Assembly: GCA_016288795.1 (NCBI GenBank)
Contig: JAEELI010000012.1
Coordinates: 35,961-99,960 of the forward strand
Length of the DNA stretch: 64,000 nucleotides
Source: Caryophanales bacterium
GTDB taxonomy: Bacteria > Bacillota_I > Bacilli_A > RF39 > UBA660
Direction of reading: 5' to 3'
Part shown: piece after piece, positions 35,821 through 44,945 of the stretch
Numbering within the stretch: position 1 is the stretch's first letter
Layout: every line of letters begins with the position of its first letter
Program-made: the position numbers and the translations under genes
The notes under the pieces: generated by a model
The model's database searches: none
Told to the model about the DNA's origin: nothing
The model's input: only the letters and a program-made list of their open reading frames with translations

Positions 35821-36943
35821 AATAAGTTTTTACTGGTAATATTAATTCTAGTAATGATTCATCTTTAATTGATTTAATTAAGATTGGTTTATCATCACTA
35901 TTAATTAATAATAATATATCTTCATCTTTTAGAACTTTTAATGCTTCTAACATATAACGTGATGAGAATGCTATTTCTAATTTATCTTTATTACTACTCT
36001 CTATACTTAATTTTTCTTCAGTCTTTCCAATTTCACTAGCACTTGAACTTATAGTCATTACTTTATCATCTATTAAAACTCTAACAATATTTTTATCTTT
36101 GTTTTGAGCAAGTAATGAAGCACGATCAACGGCATCACTAAAATCTTTTAAATTTAAGTTGATCATATATGCAAATTCAGTTGGAATGAAATGATTTGTA
36201 TCTGGATAAGTTCCTGATAAAAGATTTGTTTGAAACTCTATATTCATATATTTAAATAGTATTTTATTATTGAATATATGCATAACTACTTCATTATCGT
36301 TATCTCCACCTAACATTTTTTCAAATTCATTAATACTTCTTCCTGGAATAACAATATTAACAACATTATTAATAGGATTATTTAATTTTATATTCTTTTT
36401 AGCTAATCTATAAGAATCAGTAGCAATACATTCTAACATATCACCATTAATTTTTAAATTAACTCCTGTTAGCAATGGTCTAACTTCTTGAGTAGATACA
36501 GCATATGATGTAGAACTAATAATACTCTTTAAAGTTCCAGCATCTATAGTTATTGGTTCCTTACTATCTGTTAAAGCAATATGTGGATAATCATTAATAT
36601 CATAACAGTTTAAATTGTATTCATTATTATCCGTATATATTTTAATCTTAGAACTATCTAATGCTTCAAAATAAATAATATCTGATGGCATCTTTCTTAT
36701 TATCTCTAATATATATTTACTTTGAATAACCATAGATCCTACTTTATCAACTTTCTTTATATCTTTTTCATTAATCATTACTCTAATAGTTAATTCAGAA
36801 TCACTTGCTAATAAACTTAACCCATCTTTTGTTAATTCAAATTTAATACCATTTAATATTGGAATAGTTGTTCTAGTTCCAATGGCTCTAGTTACATTAA
36901 CAAGAGCCTCAAGTAAAATATTCTTATCAATTACAAATTTCAT
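35819..36943 (-). CDS. dnaN: DNA polymerase III beta sliding clamp
   Basis: DnaN is the ring clamp tethering polymerase III. The ~374-residue protein begins MKFVIDKNILLEAL and carries the three-domain clamp pattern with NGIKFEL, LLTGVNLKI and CIATDSYRLAKK, ending in LILPVKTY. ATG 36943 follows GAAGGATG at a good distance; an ATG two codons upstream overlaps the ribosome-binding site. It lies downstream of dnaA across a 130-bp spacer containing two DnaA-box-like 9-mers. Confidence 0.97.
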   Translation of the reverse strand: MKFVIDKNILLEALVNVTRAIGTRTTIPILNGIKFELTKDGLSLLASDSELTIRVMINEKDIKKVDKVGSMVIQSKYILEIIRKMPSDIIYFEALDSSKIKIYTDNNEYNLNCYDINDYPHIALTDSKEPITIDAGTLKSIISSTSYAVSTQEVRPLLTGVNLKINGDMLECIATDSYRLAKKNIKLNNPINNVVNIVIPGRSINEFEKMLGGDNDNEVVMHIFNNKILFKYMNIEFQTNLLSGTYPDTNHFIPTEFAYMINLNLKDFSDAVDRASLLAQNKDKNIVRVLIDDKVMTISSSASEIGKTEEKLSIESSNKDKLEIAFSSRYMLEALKVLKDEDILLLINSDDKPILIKSIKDESLLELILPVKTY

Positions 36944-36992
36944 AAACATCCTTCTTTCTTTTTTTTATTTATAATTATTCTTTTTATTACAA

Positions 36993-37010
36993 TGTTGAAA
37001 ATGTTGAAAA
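36993..37010. promoter_or_regulatory. Two abutting DnaA-box-like 9-mers between dnaA and dnaN
   Basis: TGTTGAAAA occurs twice in direct contact (36993-37001, 37002-37010). The same 9-mer is repeated in the spacer upstream of dnaA. Confidence 0.6.
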
Positions 37011-37073
37011 CTCTATAAAGTCCCTTTTTATTGGCTTAAATCAATGTTAATAACTATTAAATAACTAACAATA

Positions 37074-38441
37074 TTATAACTTTGATTTTATTTCTTTTAG
37101 AGTTGCTTCTAGAGAACTATTATTAACTAATTCTTGTTTTATTTTTTCAAAACTTGCTACTACAGTTGAATGATCTCTACCTCCAAAGTCTAAACCTATT
37201 TTTGCTAGATTTTCATCAGTCTCCATTCTACAAAGATACATTGCTATATGCCTTGGTCTTGCTATATTATTGCTTCTTTTTTTGCTTTTTAAATCATCAA
37301 CAGTTATTTTAAAATAGTCCGCAACTACCTTTTGAATATTAGCTATACTATTTTGTTGATATATGTTAACATTAACAAAATCTTTTAAAGCTTCTAAGGC
37401 AAAATCTAAATTAATGTATTCAGGTGTCATCATTGCTGTATATGCGAGTAACCTGTTTATTGTTCCCTCTATATGACGAACATCATTTGGACAAGCATTA
37501 GCTATATATTCAATAACATCTCTATTTACTTTGTCCTTTATACTTGTATTAGCTAACTTTTGTTTTATTATTTCACATCTTAATTCAAAGTCAGGTGGAT
37601 AGATATCTACAGGTAATCCCCAAGTAAACCTACTTCTAAGTCTTTCCTCTATTTTCTTTAAATCATCAGGACTTCTATCACTTGATATTATTATTTGCTT
37701 ATTTGCTTGGTGTAAAGCCTCAAATGTATGGAAGAATTCTTGTTGGGTTTTCTCTGCACCAACTAGAAATTGAATATCATCTATTATTAATACATCAACA
37801 TTACGATATTTGTTTTTAAATTTATTAGCGTATTCAATAGTGTCTTTTCCTTTATCTTGATTGGATATACCAGCATATTCATCTCTAAAATCATTACTTG
37901 TTGTATATAAAACCTTTTTATCAGAGTTTTTTGTTATATAATTTCCGATTGCATGCATTAAATGAGTCTTACCAATACCGCTTCTTCCATATATAAATAA
38001 TGGATTACGAATAGTTCCTGGTGTTTGAGCCACTTGAATCGCAGACACATAAGCTAATCTATTGGATTCACCAACAATATAATTATCAAAGTTTAAATTA
38101 GGGTTTAAATTAGTATTCCAAGTAATTATATCTTCATTATCACTTGGATCATCCATTAAATTTTCTATTTTATCTTTATTTAAATCATTAACTTCATCCT
38201 GGGTTAAAAACTTCCAATCGTAGTATTTTCCACATAATGAATACATTGTCTCATCTAATAATTCTTTATAAGTATCAGTTCTTAACTGAGCTTTATGACT
38301 TGATAGAGGTACTTTAACAACTATTTCTGAATCATCCATGCTAACTAATTCTAATTCACTAAACCATATAGAATAAGATCCTGGACTAACTTGCTCTTTT
38401 ATTTCTTCAAGCATTTTTTTAAATATTTCTTGTGCTTTCAA
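37074..38441 (-). CDS. dnaA: Chromosomal replication initiator DnaA
   Basis: DnaA binds DnaA boxes and melts oriC. The ~455-residue product shows FDNYIVGESNRLAYVSA, Walker A GRSGIGKTHLMHAIGN, Walker B VLIIDDIQFL, and the C-terminal DNA-binding signature RHIAMYLCR followed by GGRDHSTVV. No ATG is close to a ribosome-binding site. TTG 38441 has GGGGTG 5 nt upstream and is preferred to TTG 38456. A promoter lies at 38476-38504. DnaA-box-like motifs flank the gene on both sides. Confidence 0.97.
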   Translation of the reverse strand: MKAQEIFKKMLEEIKEQVSPGSYSIWFSELELVSMDDSEIVVKVPLSSHKAQLRTDTYKELLDETMYSLCGKYYDWKFLTQDEVNDLNKDKIENLMDDPSDNEDIITWNTNLNPNLNFDNYIVGESNRLAYVSAIQVAQTPGTIRNPLFIYGRSGIGKTHLMHAIGNYITKNSDKKVLYTTSNDFRDEYAGISNQDKGKDTIEYANKFKNKYRNVDVLIIDDIQFLVGAEKTQQEFFHTFEALHQANKQIIISSDRSPDDLKKIEERLRSRFTWGLPVDIYPPDFELRCEIIKQKLANTSIKDKVNRDVIEYIANACPNDVRHIEGTINRLLAYTAMMTPEYINLDFALEALKDFVNVNIYQQNSIANIQKVVADYFKITVDDLKSKKRSNNIARPRHIAMYLCRMETDENLAKIGLDFGGRDHSTVVASFEKIKQELVNNSSLEATLKEIKSKL

Positions 38442-38475
38442 TACCTCACCCCACAATCATATATATCCCAAAATC

Positions 38476-38504
38476 ATTGTATCTTAAATAAAAAACGATT
38501 ACAA
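38476..38504 (-). promoter_or_regulatory. Promoter of dnaA
   Basis: On the minus strand TTGTAA (38499-38504), 17 nt, TACAAT (38476-38481), about 35 nt upstream of the TTG start. Confidence 0.6.
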
Positions 38505-38518
38505 GTTAAATATTTCAA

Positions 38519-38527
38519 TGTTGAAAA
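38519..38527. promoter_or_regulatory. DnaA-box-like 9-mer
   Basis: TGTTGAAAA, reverse complement TTTTCAACA, two mismatches from TTATCCACA. Confidence 0.55.
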
Positions 38528-38578
38528 CTTGTTAATAATTAACATTGATATTTCCTTGTAGATACTATAATAAACTAA

Positions 38579-38666
38579 GTTTTCAACACTTTCAACATTT
38601 TTGTTTATGTTTATAAATTATCAACATTTATTTGTTAATAAAAAATTTGTTGAAAGTGTTGAAAAC
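38579..38666. repeat. 19-bp perfect inverted repeat of paired DnaA-box-like 9-mers
   Basis: GTTTTCAACACTTTCAACA (38579-38597) and its exact complement (38648-38666) each hold two abutting 9-mers. TTATCAACA, the closest match to a DnaA box, sits between them at 38618-38626. Confidence 0.8.
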
Positions 38667-38710
38667 AAATATATAGTAGGTGTATCCTTAATATATATAT
38701 ATACTAATAG

Positions 38711-38719
38711 TGTTGAAAA
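38711..38719. promoter_or_regulatory. DnaA-box-like 9-mer near the rpmH promoter
   Basis: TGTTGAAAA lies 12 bp upstream of the rpmH -35 element. Confidence 0.55.
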
Positions 38720-38730
38720 CTTGTTATTTC

Positions 38731-38760
38731 TTGACAATATTATTGCTTTAATATTATAAT
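38731..38760 (+). promoter_or_regulatory. Promoter of rpmH
   Basis: TTGACA (38731-38736), 18 nt, TATAAT (38755-38760); both elements are perfect. Confidence 0.85.
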
Positions 38761-38806
38761 AAGGGCGCTTACGAAAAAGAGTAATAAGAAAGAGGTGGAA
38801 CCAATT

Positions 38807-38929
38807 ATGAAAAGAACTTATCAACCAAATAAACGTTCAAAAGCTAAAAAGCATGGTTTCTTTGCAAGAAAAGGAACAAAGATTGTTAATAATCGTCGTA
38901 GAAAAGGTCGTAAGGAATTAACAAAATAA
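38807..38929 (+). CDS. rpmH: 50S ribosomal protein L34
   Basis: L34 is a tiny basic ribosomal protein. The 40-residue frame reads [20 protein letters not shown] and ends [11 protein letters not shown], the L34 signature; the family is usually 44 residues, so this is slightly shortened in the middle. AGAGGTGG lies 7 nt upstream. It starts the classic rpmH-rnpA-yidC-jag run on the plus-strand side of oriC. Confidence 0.97.
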   Translation: MKRTYQPNKRSKAKKHGFFARKGTKIVNNRRRKGRKELTK

Positions 38930-38951
38930 TTTCTTGCGTGTTTTTTTAATT

Positions 38952-39281
38952 ATGAAGAAAAGGGATATTGTTAAGTCTAAATTATTATTTGATGATATTA
39001 TACATAAAGGAAATAAAATTTCTAATAAGTATTATATTGTCTATTATAATAATAAGGATGAAAAAAAATTTGGTTTAGCCGTTGGAAAGAAAATTGGTTC
39101 GGCTGTTATGAGAAACAAAATTAAAAGACAACTTAGAAATATAATTGATAATAACTATGATATATTTCCAAATAATTATAACTATATTATAATAGTGAAA
39201 AAAGAAATTTTAAATTTAAAATATCATGATATGGAAAATGAATTAGTTAAATTATTAAAGGAGAAATTCAATGAAAAATAA
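38952..39281 (+). CDS. rnpA: Ribonuclease P protein component
   Basis: RnpA assists RNase P RNA in 5' processing of tRNA precursors. From ATG 38952 the product is ~109 residues with the RNR motif AVMRNKIKRQLRNII (about 58-72) and FGLAVGKKIGSAV. No clear Shine-Dalgarno is present; an in-frame TTG at 38934 lacks one too, so translation probably relies on coupling with rpmH 22 nt upstream. It overlaps yidC by 11 nt. Confidence 0.94.
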   Translation: MKKRDIVKSKLLFDDIIHKGNKISNKYYIVYYNNKDEKKFGLAVGKKIGSAVMRNKIKRQLRNIIDNNYDIFPNNYNYIIIVKKEILNLKYHDMENELVKLLKEKFNEK

Positions 39282-40305
39282 AGTAATGGGAATAATTCTT
39301 GCCCTAGTAGTCTTATTAACAACTGGGTGTGGAGCAAGTAATTATATAAAAGATAATGACAAGAGAATCGTTCAATATTCTGAAACAGGGCAAAATTTGC
39401 CAAACAATATTTTATGTAAACCAAAACAAGGAACAGATTTATATAAATTATATGAAGAATATAATGATCAATTAAAAATACCTTTAAAAAAATTACCAAC
39501 ATGTCAAAAATTTAATATAACTTCTAACAAGAGTTCTGGTATATGGGAATTTTTATTTGTTAAACCATTAGCATTCCTAATATTAAAATTAGGATTACTA
39601 GTTCGAAATATGGGTATTTCATTAATAATTGTAGGTTTATTAATAAGAATATTTTTATTACCTTTTGCATATAAAACACACAAACAAACTAAAAATATGC
39701 AAAAAGTTAGTGGGGAATTACAAAAGTTAGAATATAAATATCGTGGTCGAGATGATCGTGAATCAATGATGTTGAAGAGTCAAGAAATGATGGAAGTATA
39801 TAAGAAGAATGGGGTTAAACCAACATCTGGTTGTTTATTAACATTCTTACAATTACCAATATTCTTTGCTTTCTTACAAGCAATAAATCGTGTTCCAGCT
39901 ATATTCGAAGGAAAATTACTTGGTTTTAATCTAGGTATGACTCCTTATGTTGGTTTATCTAAAGGTAATTATTTATATATTCTTTTAATCATTTTAATTG
40001 CTTTATCTACATACTTCTCATTTAAGTATTCAATGAATAGTGCCGGAGCAATGGCTCAAGGAAATAGTAATAAAGATCAAATGAAGATGATGACTAATAT
40101 AATGGTAGTAATGATTGTTATAACTTCATTCTCATTGTCAACTGCGTTATCATTCTATTGGATTACTACTTATGCATTTATTGCTATTCAAACATATCTA
40201 TTTAAAAGATTAGCAAATAAAAATAAAGATAAAAAGATCGATAAAAATAAGATAAAAGATAAGTTAAAAGTAAAGGAAGGACTTAAATATGGTAGTAATA
40301 AATAG
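39271..40305 (+). CDS. yidC: Membrane protein insertase YidC/SpoIIIJ
   Basis: YidC inserts membrane proteins; in B. subtilis the SpoIIIJ paralogue is needed for forespore sigma-G activity. The 344-residue protein has a lipoprotein signal with lipobox LTTGC (Cys about residue 20), followed by the five-helix core with the cytoplasmic KTHKQTKNMQKVSGELQKLE loop (about 130-150). The conserved GCLLTFLQLPIFFAFLQAIN follows. The basic C-terminus is Lys/Asp-rich. It overlaps rnpA and jag, so the four genes are one unit. Confidence 0.95.
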   Translation: MKNKVMGIILALVVLLTTGCGASNYIKDNDKRIVQYSETGQNLPNNILCKPKQGTDLYKLYEEYNDQLKIPLKKLPTCQKFNITSNKSSGIWEFLFVKPLAFLILKLGLLVRNMGISLIIVGLLIRIFLLPFAYKTHKQTKNMQKVSGELQKLEYKYRGRDDRESMMLKSQEMMEVYKKNGVKPTSGCLLTFLQLPIFFAFLQAINRVPAIFEGKLLGFNLGMTPYVGLSKGNYLYILLIILIALSTYFSFKYSMNSAGAMAQGNSNKDQMKMMTNIMVVMIVITSFSLSTALSFYWITTYAFIAIQTYLFKRLANKNKDKKIDKNKIKDKLKVKEGLKYGSNK

Positions 40306-40897
40306 AGATGGAAAAGATTTAGAATTAATATTAGATTCTATCTGTGATGAATTTAATGTTAGTAGAAATGATTTTTACTATAATTATAATGAAAGTAAAA
40401 ATGGATTATTCAATAAGAATGTATCAATAAGTGTTAATGCTATATTAAAAAAAGATTTATTATTAGATGTTAAAGAATATTTAGAGGAATTGCTGTCTAA
40501 AATGAATCTAGAAGTTAATTTTGAATCTAAATTAAGAGAGGATACTTTATATATAAAGATTTACTCTTCAAATAATCCTGTTTTAATAGGAAGAGGAGGA
40601 AATACTCTTAAAGCTTTAGAAAATATAGTTCGTCAAAGAGTTAGTACTCTTTATGGAGTAAAACCTTATATTAGTTTAGATGTAGAGAACTATAAAGAAA
40701 AACAAGAAAAGAGATTAGAAAGATTAGCTAAGAATTTAGCAAAAGAAGTAGTTAAAACTAATGTTGAAGTTCATTTAGATGATATGAATGCTTATGATAG
40801 AAGAATTATTCATAATGCTTTAACTAATTTTAAAGGAATTAAAACAGAAAGTACTGGCGAAGAACCAAATAGACACGTTGTTATTAAGCCAGAATAA
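40289..40897 (+). CDS. jag: RNA-binding protein Jag/KhpB
   Basis: Jag (KhpB) is an RNA-binding partner of YidC-linked processes and of KhpA. The 202-residue product has an N-terminal Jag-N domain, a KH domain with GRGGNTLKALENIVRQ (about 108-123) and a C-terminal R3H domain in which DRRIIHNAL is followed by TESTGEEPNRHVVIKP. It overlaps yidC by 17 nt, preceded by AAGGAAGG. A terminator follows. Confidence 0.95.
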   Translation: MVVINRDGKDLELILDSICDEFNVSRNDFYYNYNESKNGLFNKNVSISVNAILKKDLLLDVKEYLEELLSKMNLEVNFESKLREDTLYIKIYSSNNPVLIGRGGNTLKALENIVRQRVSTLYGVKPYISLDVENYKEKQEKRLERLAKNLAKEVVKTNVEVHLDDMNAYDRRIIHNALTNFKGIKTESTGEEPNRHVVIKPE

Positions 40898-40904
40898 TTA
40901 AATA

Positions 40905-40933
40905 AAAAATTACGGTAGACCCGTAATTTTTTA
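40905..40933 (+). terminator. Terminator of rpmH-rnpA-yidC-jag
   Basis: AAAAATTACGG and CCGTAATTTTT pair around TAGAC, with a T-rich 3' arm. Confidence 0.85.
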
Positions 40934-40984
40934 ATGATTTTATTTATAATATGTGCTAATATATAGCCGGGAAGGAGAATCATT

Positions 40985-42328
40985 ATGGATGATACAATAT
41001 GTGCAATTGCTACTTCATCAGGAATTGGAGCTGTTTCCATAATAAGATTAAGTGGACCTAAGGCAATTGAAATTGCCAATGGGATATTTAAAGGAAAAGA
41101 TCTAAGTAAAGTAAACACTCATACAATTAATTATGGGTTTATTTATGATGGAAAAGAAAAAATAGATGAAGTTTTAGTTTCTGTAATGAGGGCTCCTAAA
41201 ACATATACAAAAGAAGATATTGTTGAAATAAATTCTCATGGTGGTTTATTAACAACTAAAACTATATTAGAATTATTATTAAAAAAAGGAGTTAGATTAG
41301 CTGAACCTGGGGAATTTACCAAAAGAGCATTTTTAAATGGTAGAATTGATTTGTTAGAAGCAGAAGCAGTAAATGATTTAATCTATGCCAAAAATGATAT
41401 GGCTAGAAATATGGCATTACAAACTATGGGAGGTTTATTAACTAGCAAAATAAAGAAAATAAGAAATAAAATAGTGGAAATAATGGCTAATATAGAAGTT
41501 AATATAGATTATCCAGAATATGAGGATATAGAAGTAGTAACAAAAGAAAATTTATTACCAAAATTAAAAGATGTTGATAAAGATATTATGGGTTTACTTG
41601 ATGATGCTAAAAATGGAAAAATAATCAAGGAAGGAATAAATGTAGCTATAGTTGGTAAGCCTAATGTAGGAAAGAGTAGTATTTTAAACACTCTATTAGA
41701 TGAAGAAAAAGCCATTGTTACTGATATAGCTGGAACAACTAGAGATACTGTTGAAGGAAGTATAACTTTAAATGGTTTTTTAATTAATTTTATTGATACT
41801 GCTGGTATTAGAGAAACTAATGATGTAGTAGAAAAAATAGGAGTAGAGAAGAGTAAAATGGCTATTTCTTTTGCAGATTTAGTTATAGTTACTCTAAATA
41901 ATAATGATGAGTTAAGTAATTATGAAAAGGAATTAATTGATAGTATTCCTAAAGAAAAAAGAATTATATTTGTTAATAAATCAGATTTAGAAGATAATAT
42001 AAATATTAATGAACCATTTATAAAAGGAAATACATTAACTATAGATGGATTAAAATCTTTAAAAGAAGAAATAATAAATAGATTTAATTTAAATGATATT
42101 CTTAATAAAGATATGACATATATAAGTAATGTTAGACAAAAAGATTTACTAAGAAAAAGTAAAGAATCAATAGAAAACGCTGTAGAGAATTTAGAAAAAG
42201 GAATGCCTGTTTCTATAGTTCAAATAGACATTAATAATGCTTGGAATTATTTAGGTGAAATAACTGGTGAATCTTATCAAGATGAATTAATATCAACTTT
42301 ATTTAATAATTTTTGTTTAGGAAAGTAG
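40985..42328 (+). CDS. mnmE: tRNA modification GTPase MnmE
   Basis: MnmE with MnmG installs the (carboxymethyl)aminomethyl group on wobble U34. The 447-residue protein has the N-terminal domain, GTPase motifs GKPNVGKSSILNTLL (G1), GTTRDTV (G2), DTAGI (G3) and NKSD (G4), and the C-terminal FCLGK with the essential Cys. GGAAGGAG precedes the ATG. It is directly followed by its partner mnmG (7-nt gap). Confidence 0.97.
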   Translation: MDDTICAIATSSGIGAVSIIRLSGPKAIEIANGIFKGKDLSKVNTHTINYGFIYDGKEKIDEVLVSVMRAPKTYTKEDIVEINSHGGLLTTKTILELLLKKGVRLAEPGEFTKRAFLNGRIDLLEAEAVNDLIYAKNDMARNMALQTMGGLLTSKIKKIRNKIVEIMANIEVNIDYPEYEDIEVVTKENLLPKLKDVDKDIMGLLDDAKNGKIIKEGINVAIVGKPNVGKSSILNTLLDEEKAIVTDIAGTTRDTVEGSITLNGFLINFIDTAGIRETNDVVEKIGVEKSKMAISFADLVIVTLNNNDELSNYEKELIDSIPKEKRIIFVNKSDLEDNININEPFIKGNTLTIDGLKSLKEEIINRFNLNDILNKDMTYISNVRQKDLLRKSKESIENAVENLEKGMPVSIVQIDINNAWNYLGEITGESYQDELISTLFNNFCLGK

Positions 42329-42335
42329 TGATATT

Positions 42336-44198
42336 ATGTTTGATATTATTGTAGTAGGAGGCGGACACGCTGGATGTGAAGCTGCTAATATAGCAGGAAA
42401 AATGGGGTTAAAAACCCTTCTTTTAACTATGAATAAAAATAATATTGCTGATATGCCATGTAATCCCTCAATTGGTGGCACTGCAAAAGGAATTATAGTT
42501 CGTGAAGTTGATGCTTTAGGTGGATTAATGGGGATAGTTGCAGATAAATCTCATTTTCAAATAAAAATGCTTAACAATAGCAAAGGACCTGCAGTTAGAA
42601 GTTTAAGGGCTCAAGCAGATAAAATAGAATATCCAAAACGAATGCTTGAAGCTTTAAATAATAATAAAAACTTAGAAATAAAAGAAGGCATGGTAGAGGA
42701 TTTAATTGTTGAGAATAATAAAGTATTGGGTGTTATTTTAGATAATAAAGAAAAGATATATGCTAAAGAAGTTATATTAACAACAGGAACATACTTAAAA
42801 GCTAATATTTTAGTAGGAAGTGATAATAAACCTTCAGGTCCCCATGGTGAAAAAAGAAGTAATCACTTGAGTGATAATCTAAAGAAATATGGATTAAATA
42901 TAATTAGATTAAAGACGGGGACACCACCTAGAATAAAAAAAGATTCAATTGATTTTAGTGTTTTAAAAGAAGAATTAGGAGATAATGAATATTGGACATT
43001 TAGTTATGATATTGAACCTCAATATGATATTAATAGACAACAAAAATGTTATTTATTGTGGACAAATGATAAGACACATAAAATTATAAAAGAACACTTA
43101 AAAGAGTCTGCAATGTATGGTGGATATGCTACAGGAGTAGGACCTAGATATTGCCCATCTATTGAAGATAAAGTAGTTAGATTTGCAGATAAAGAAAGAC
43201 ATCAATTATTCTTAGAACCAGAAAGTATCCATTATGACGAGTGGTATTTACAAGGGTTTTCAACAAGTATGCCAACTTATGTTCAAGAAGAAATGGTTCA
43301 TAGTTTAGTTGGATTAGAAAATGCTATTATTACTAAATATGCTTATGCAATTGAGTATGATGCAATAGATTCACTACAAATAAAACCAAGTTTGGAAAAT
43401 AAATTATTAGAAAATTTGTGGACAGCAGGTCAAATTAATGGAACTAGTGGATATGAAGAAGCAGCAGGTCAAGGAATAATTGCTGGTATAAACGCAAGTT
43501 TAAAGTTAAAAAGAAAAGAACCAATAATCTTAAAAAGAAATGAAGCTTATATTGGGGTTTTAATTGATGATTTAATAACAAAAGGAGTAAAAGATCCATA
43601 TAGAATGTTAACCAGTAGAGCAGAGTTTAGATTATTATTGAGACATGATAATGCTGATTTAAGATTAAGAGGTATTGCACATGATGCTGGAACTATAAAT
43701 GAAGAACAATATAATAGATATTTAAATAAAATAAAAAACATAGAATTATTAAAGGAAGAATTAAAAATTAAAAGATTAGAATTTAATGAGACAACAAAAA
43801 GGGTGTTTGAAGAAAATAATATAGAAATGCCAAAACATGGATCAAATTATTATGAATTATTAAAAAGACCAGAAATAACATTTGAATTATTATCTAATTT
43901 TGAGAATTTTAATTATCCTAAGGATGTTATTTACCAAGTTGAAATAGATTTAAAATATGGGGGATATATTGAAAAAGCTTATAAAGAAGCTGAAAAATTA
44001 AAAAAATTAGAAGAAAAAGAAATACCTTCAGATATTGACTATAGTAAAATTAAGAATTTAGCTAGTGAAGCAAGACAAAAATTAGAGCAAATTAGACCTG
44101 AGACAATAGCACAAGCAATACGTATAAGTGGGGTAAACCCAGCTGACATAGCAGTCTTATCTGTATATTTAAAAAAGGAATATAATAATAATGAATAA
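42336..44198 (+). CDS. mnmG: tRNA uridine 5-carboxymethylaminomethyl modification enzyme MnmG
   Basis: MnmG (GidA) is the FAD-dependent partner of MnmE. The 620-residue protein begins with the FAD-binding GGGHAGCEAA and contains CNPSIGGTAKG, ARRYCPSIEDK-like GPRYCPSIEDK, and TSRAEFRLLLRHDNAD near 430. Length is typical. It follows mnmE by 7 nt and overlaps rsmG by 8 nt. Confidence 0.98.
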   Translation: MFDIIVVGGGHAGCEAANIAGKMGLKTLLLTMNKNNIADMPCNPSIGGTAKGIIVREVDALGGLMGIVADKSHFQIKMLNNSKGPAVRSLRAQADKIEYPKRMLEALNNNKNLEIKEGMVEDLIVENNKVLGVILDNKEKIYAKEVILTTGTYLKANILVGSDNKPSGPHGEKRSNHLSDNLKKYGLNIIRLKTGTPPRIKKDSIDFSVLKEELGDNEYWTFSYDIEPQYDINRQQKCYLLWTNDKTHKIIKEHLKESAMYGGYATGVGPRYCPSIEDKVVRFADKERHQLFLEPESIHYDEWYLQGFSTSMPTYVQEEMVHSLVGLENAIITKYAYAIEYDAIDSLQIKPSLENKLLENLWTAGQINGTSGYEEAAGQGIIAGINASLKLKRKEPIILKRNEAYIGVLIDDLITKGVKDPYRMLTSRAEFRLLLRHDNADLRLRGIAHDAGTINEEQYNRYLNKIKNIELLKEELKIKRLEFNETTKRVFEENNIEMPKHGSNYYELLKRPEITFELLSNFENFNYPKDVIYQVEIDLKYGGYIEKAYKEAEKLKKLEEKEIPSDIDYSKIKNLASEARQKLEQIRPETIAQAIRISGVNPADIAVLSVYLKKEYNNNE

Positions 44199-44907
44199 AG
44201 AAGAGTTTGTTGAAGAAATAAAAAAGATAAATGTTTTAGTAGATGATGAAAAGTTAAATTTGTTAGATAAGTATTATAATTATATGATTGAATATAATAA
44301 AACAACAAATTTAACTAGGATAACAGAGGAAACTGAAGTATATTTAAAACATTTTTATGATTCATTAACTATAGCTAAAGTTATAAATCTAAATAATTAT
44401 AATACTTTAATAGACGTAGGCACTGGTGCCGGGTTTCCTGGGGTAGTTTTAAAAATATTTTATCCTAATCTAGAAGTTACTTTATTAGATTCAAATAATA
44501 AAAAAACTACATTTTTAAAATCTTTAATAAAAATATTGGATTTGGATATTAAGGTAATTAATGCAAGAATTGAAGATTATTCTTTGAATAATTTAAATAA
44601 ATATGATGTATTGGTTTCTAGAGCAGTTGCTAACTTGAGGGTTTTATCTGAATTATCCTTACCATTAGTTAAAGAAAATGGGGTATTCATTGCTATGAAA
44701 GGAAATATGGATGATTCTTTAGAGGATAGTCGTGAAACCATAGAAATAATGCATGGAAGGATAGATAAAATTGAAAAATTTGATTTGTATAATTTAAATG
44801 GTTCAAGAACAATAATTATGGTTTCTAAGGTAGGAGAAACCTCAAAAAATGAAATAAGAAGATATGATAAAATAGTTAAAAAGCCATTGCAAAAAAAGAA
44901 TAATTAA
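44191..44907 (+). CDS. rsmG: 16S rRNA (guanine-527-N7)-methyltransferase RsmG
   Basis: RsmG (GidB) methylates G527 of 16S rRNA. The 238-residue protein has the SAM motif DVGTGAGFPGVVLKIFYP (about 71-88), LLDSNNKKTTFL, and VSRAVANLRVLSEL. It overlaps mnmG by 8 nt. In B. subtilis the gene directly after it is noc, the same arrangement as here. Confidence 0.96.
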   Translation: MNKEEFVEEIKKINVLVDDEKLNLLDKYYNYMIEYNKTTNLTRITEETEVYLKHFYDSLTIAKVINLNNYNTLIDVGTGAGFPGVVLKIFYPNLEVTLLDSNNKKTTFLKSLIKILDLDIKVINARIEDYSLNNLNKYDVLVSRAVANLRVLSELSLPLVKENGVFIAMKGNMDDSLEDSRETIEIMHGRIDKIEKFDLYNLNGSRTIIMVSKVGETSKNEIRRYDKIVKKPLQKKNN

Positions 44908-44945
44908 GATAGAATTAATATAGTAAGGTAAAGGGGATAATTAGT

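Larger units (their letters stand above)
38457..38806. other. Origin of replication, oriC
   Basis: The 350-bp spacer between divergent dnaA and rpmH contains seven 9-mers of the form TTTTCAACA or close variants, plus one TTATCAACA, set in very AT-rich DNA. Gene orientation flips here. The DnaA promoter and rpmH promoter occupy the two ends. Origin assignment rests on position, box cluster and strand switch. Confidence 0.88.
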
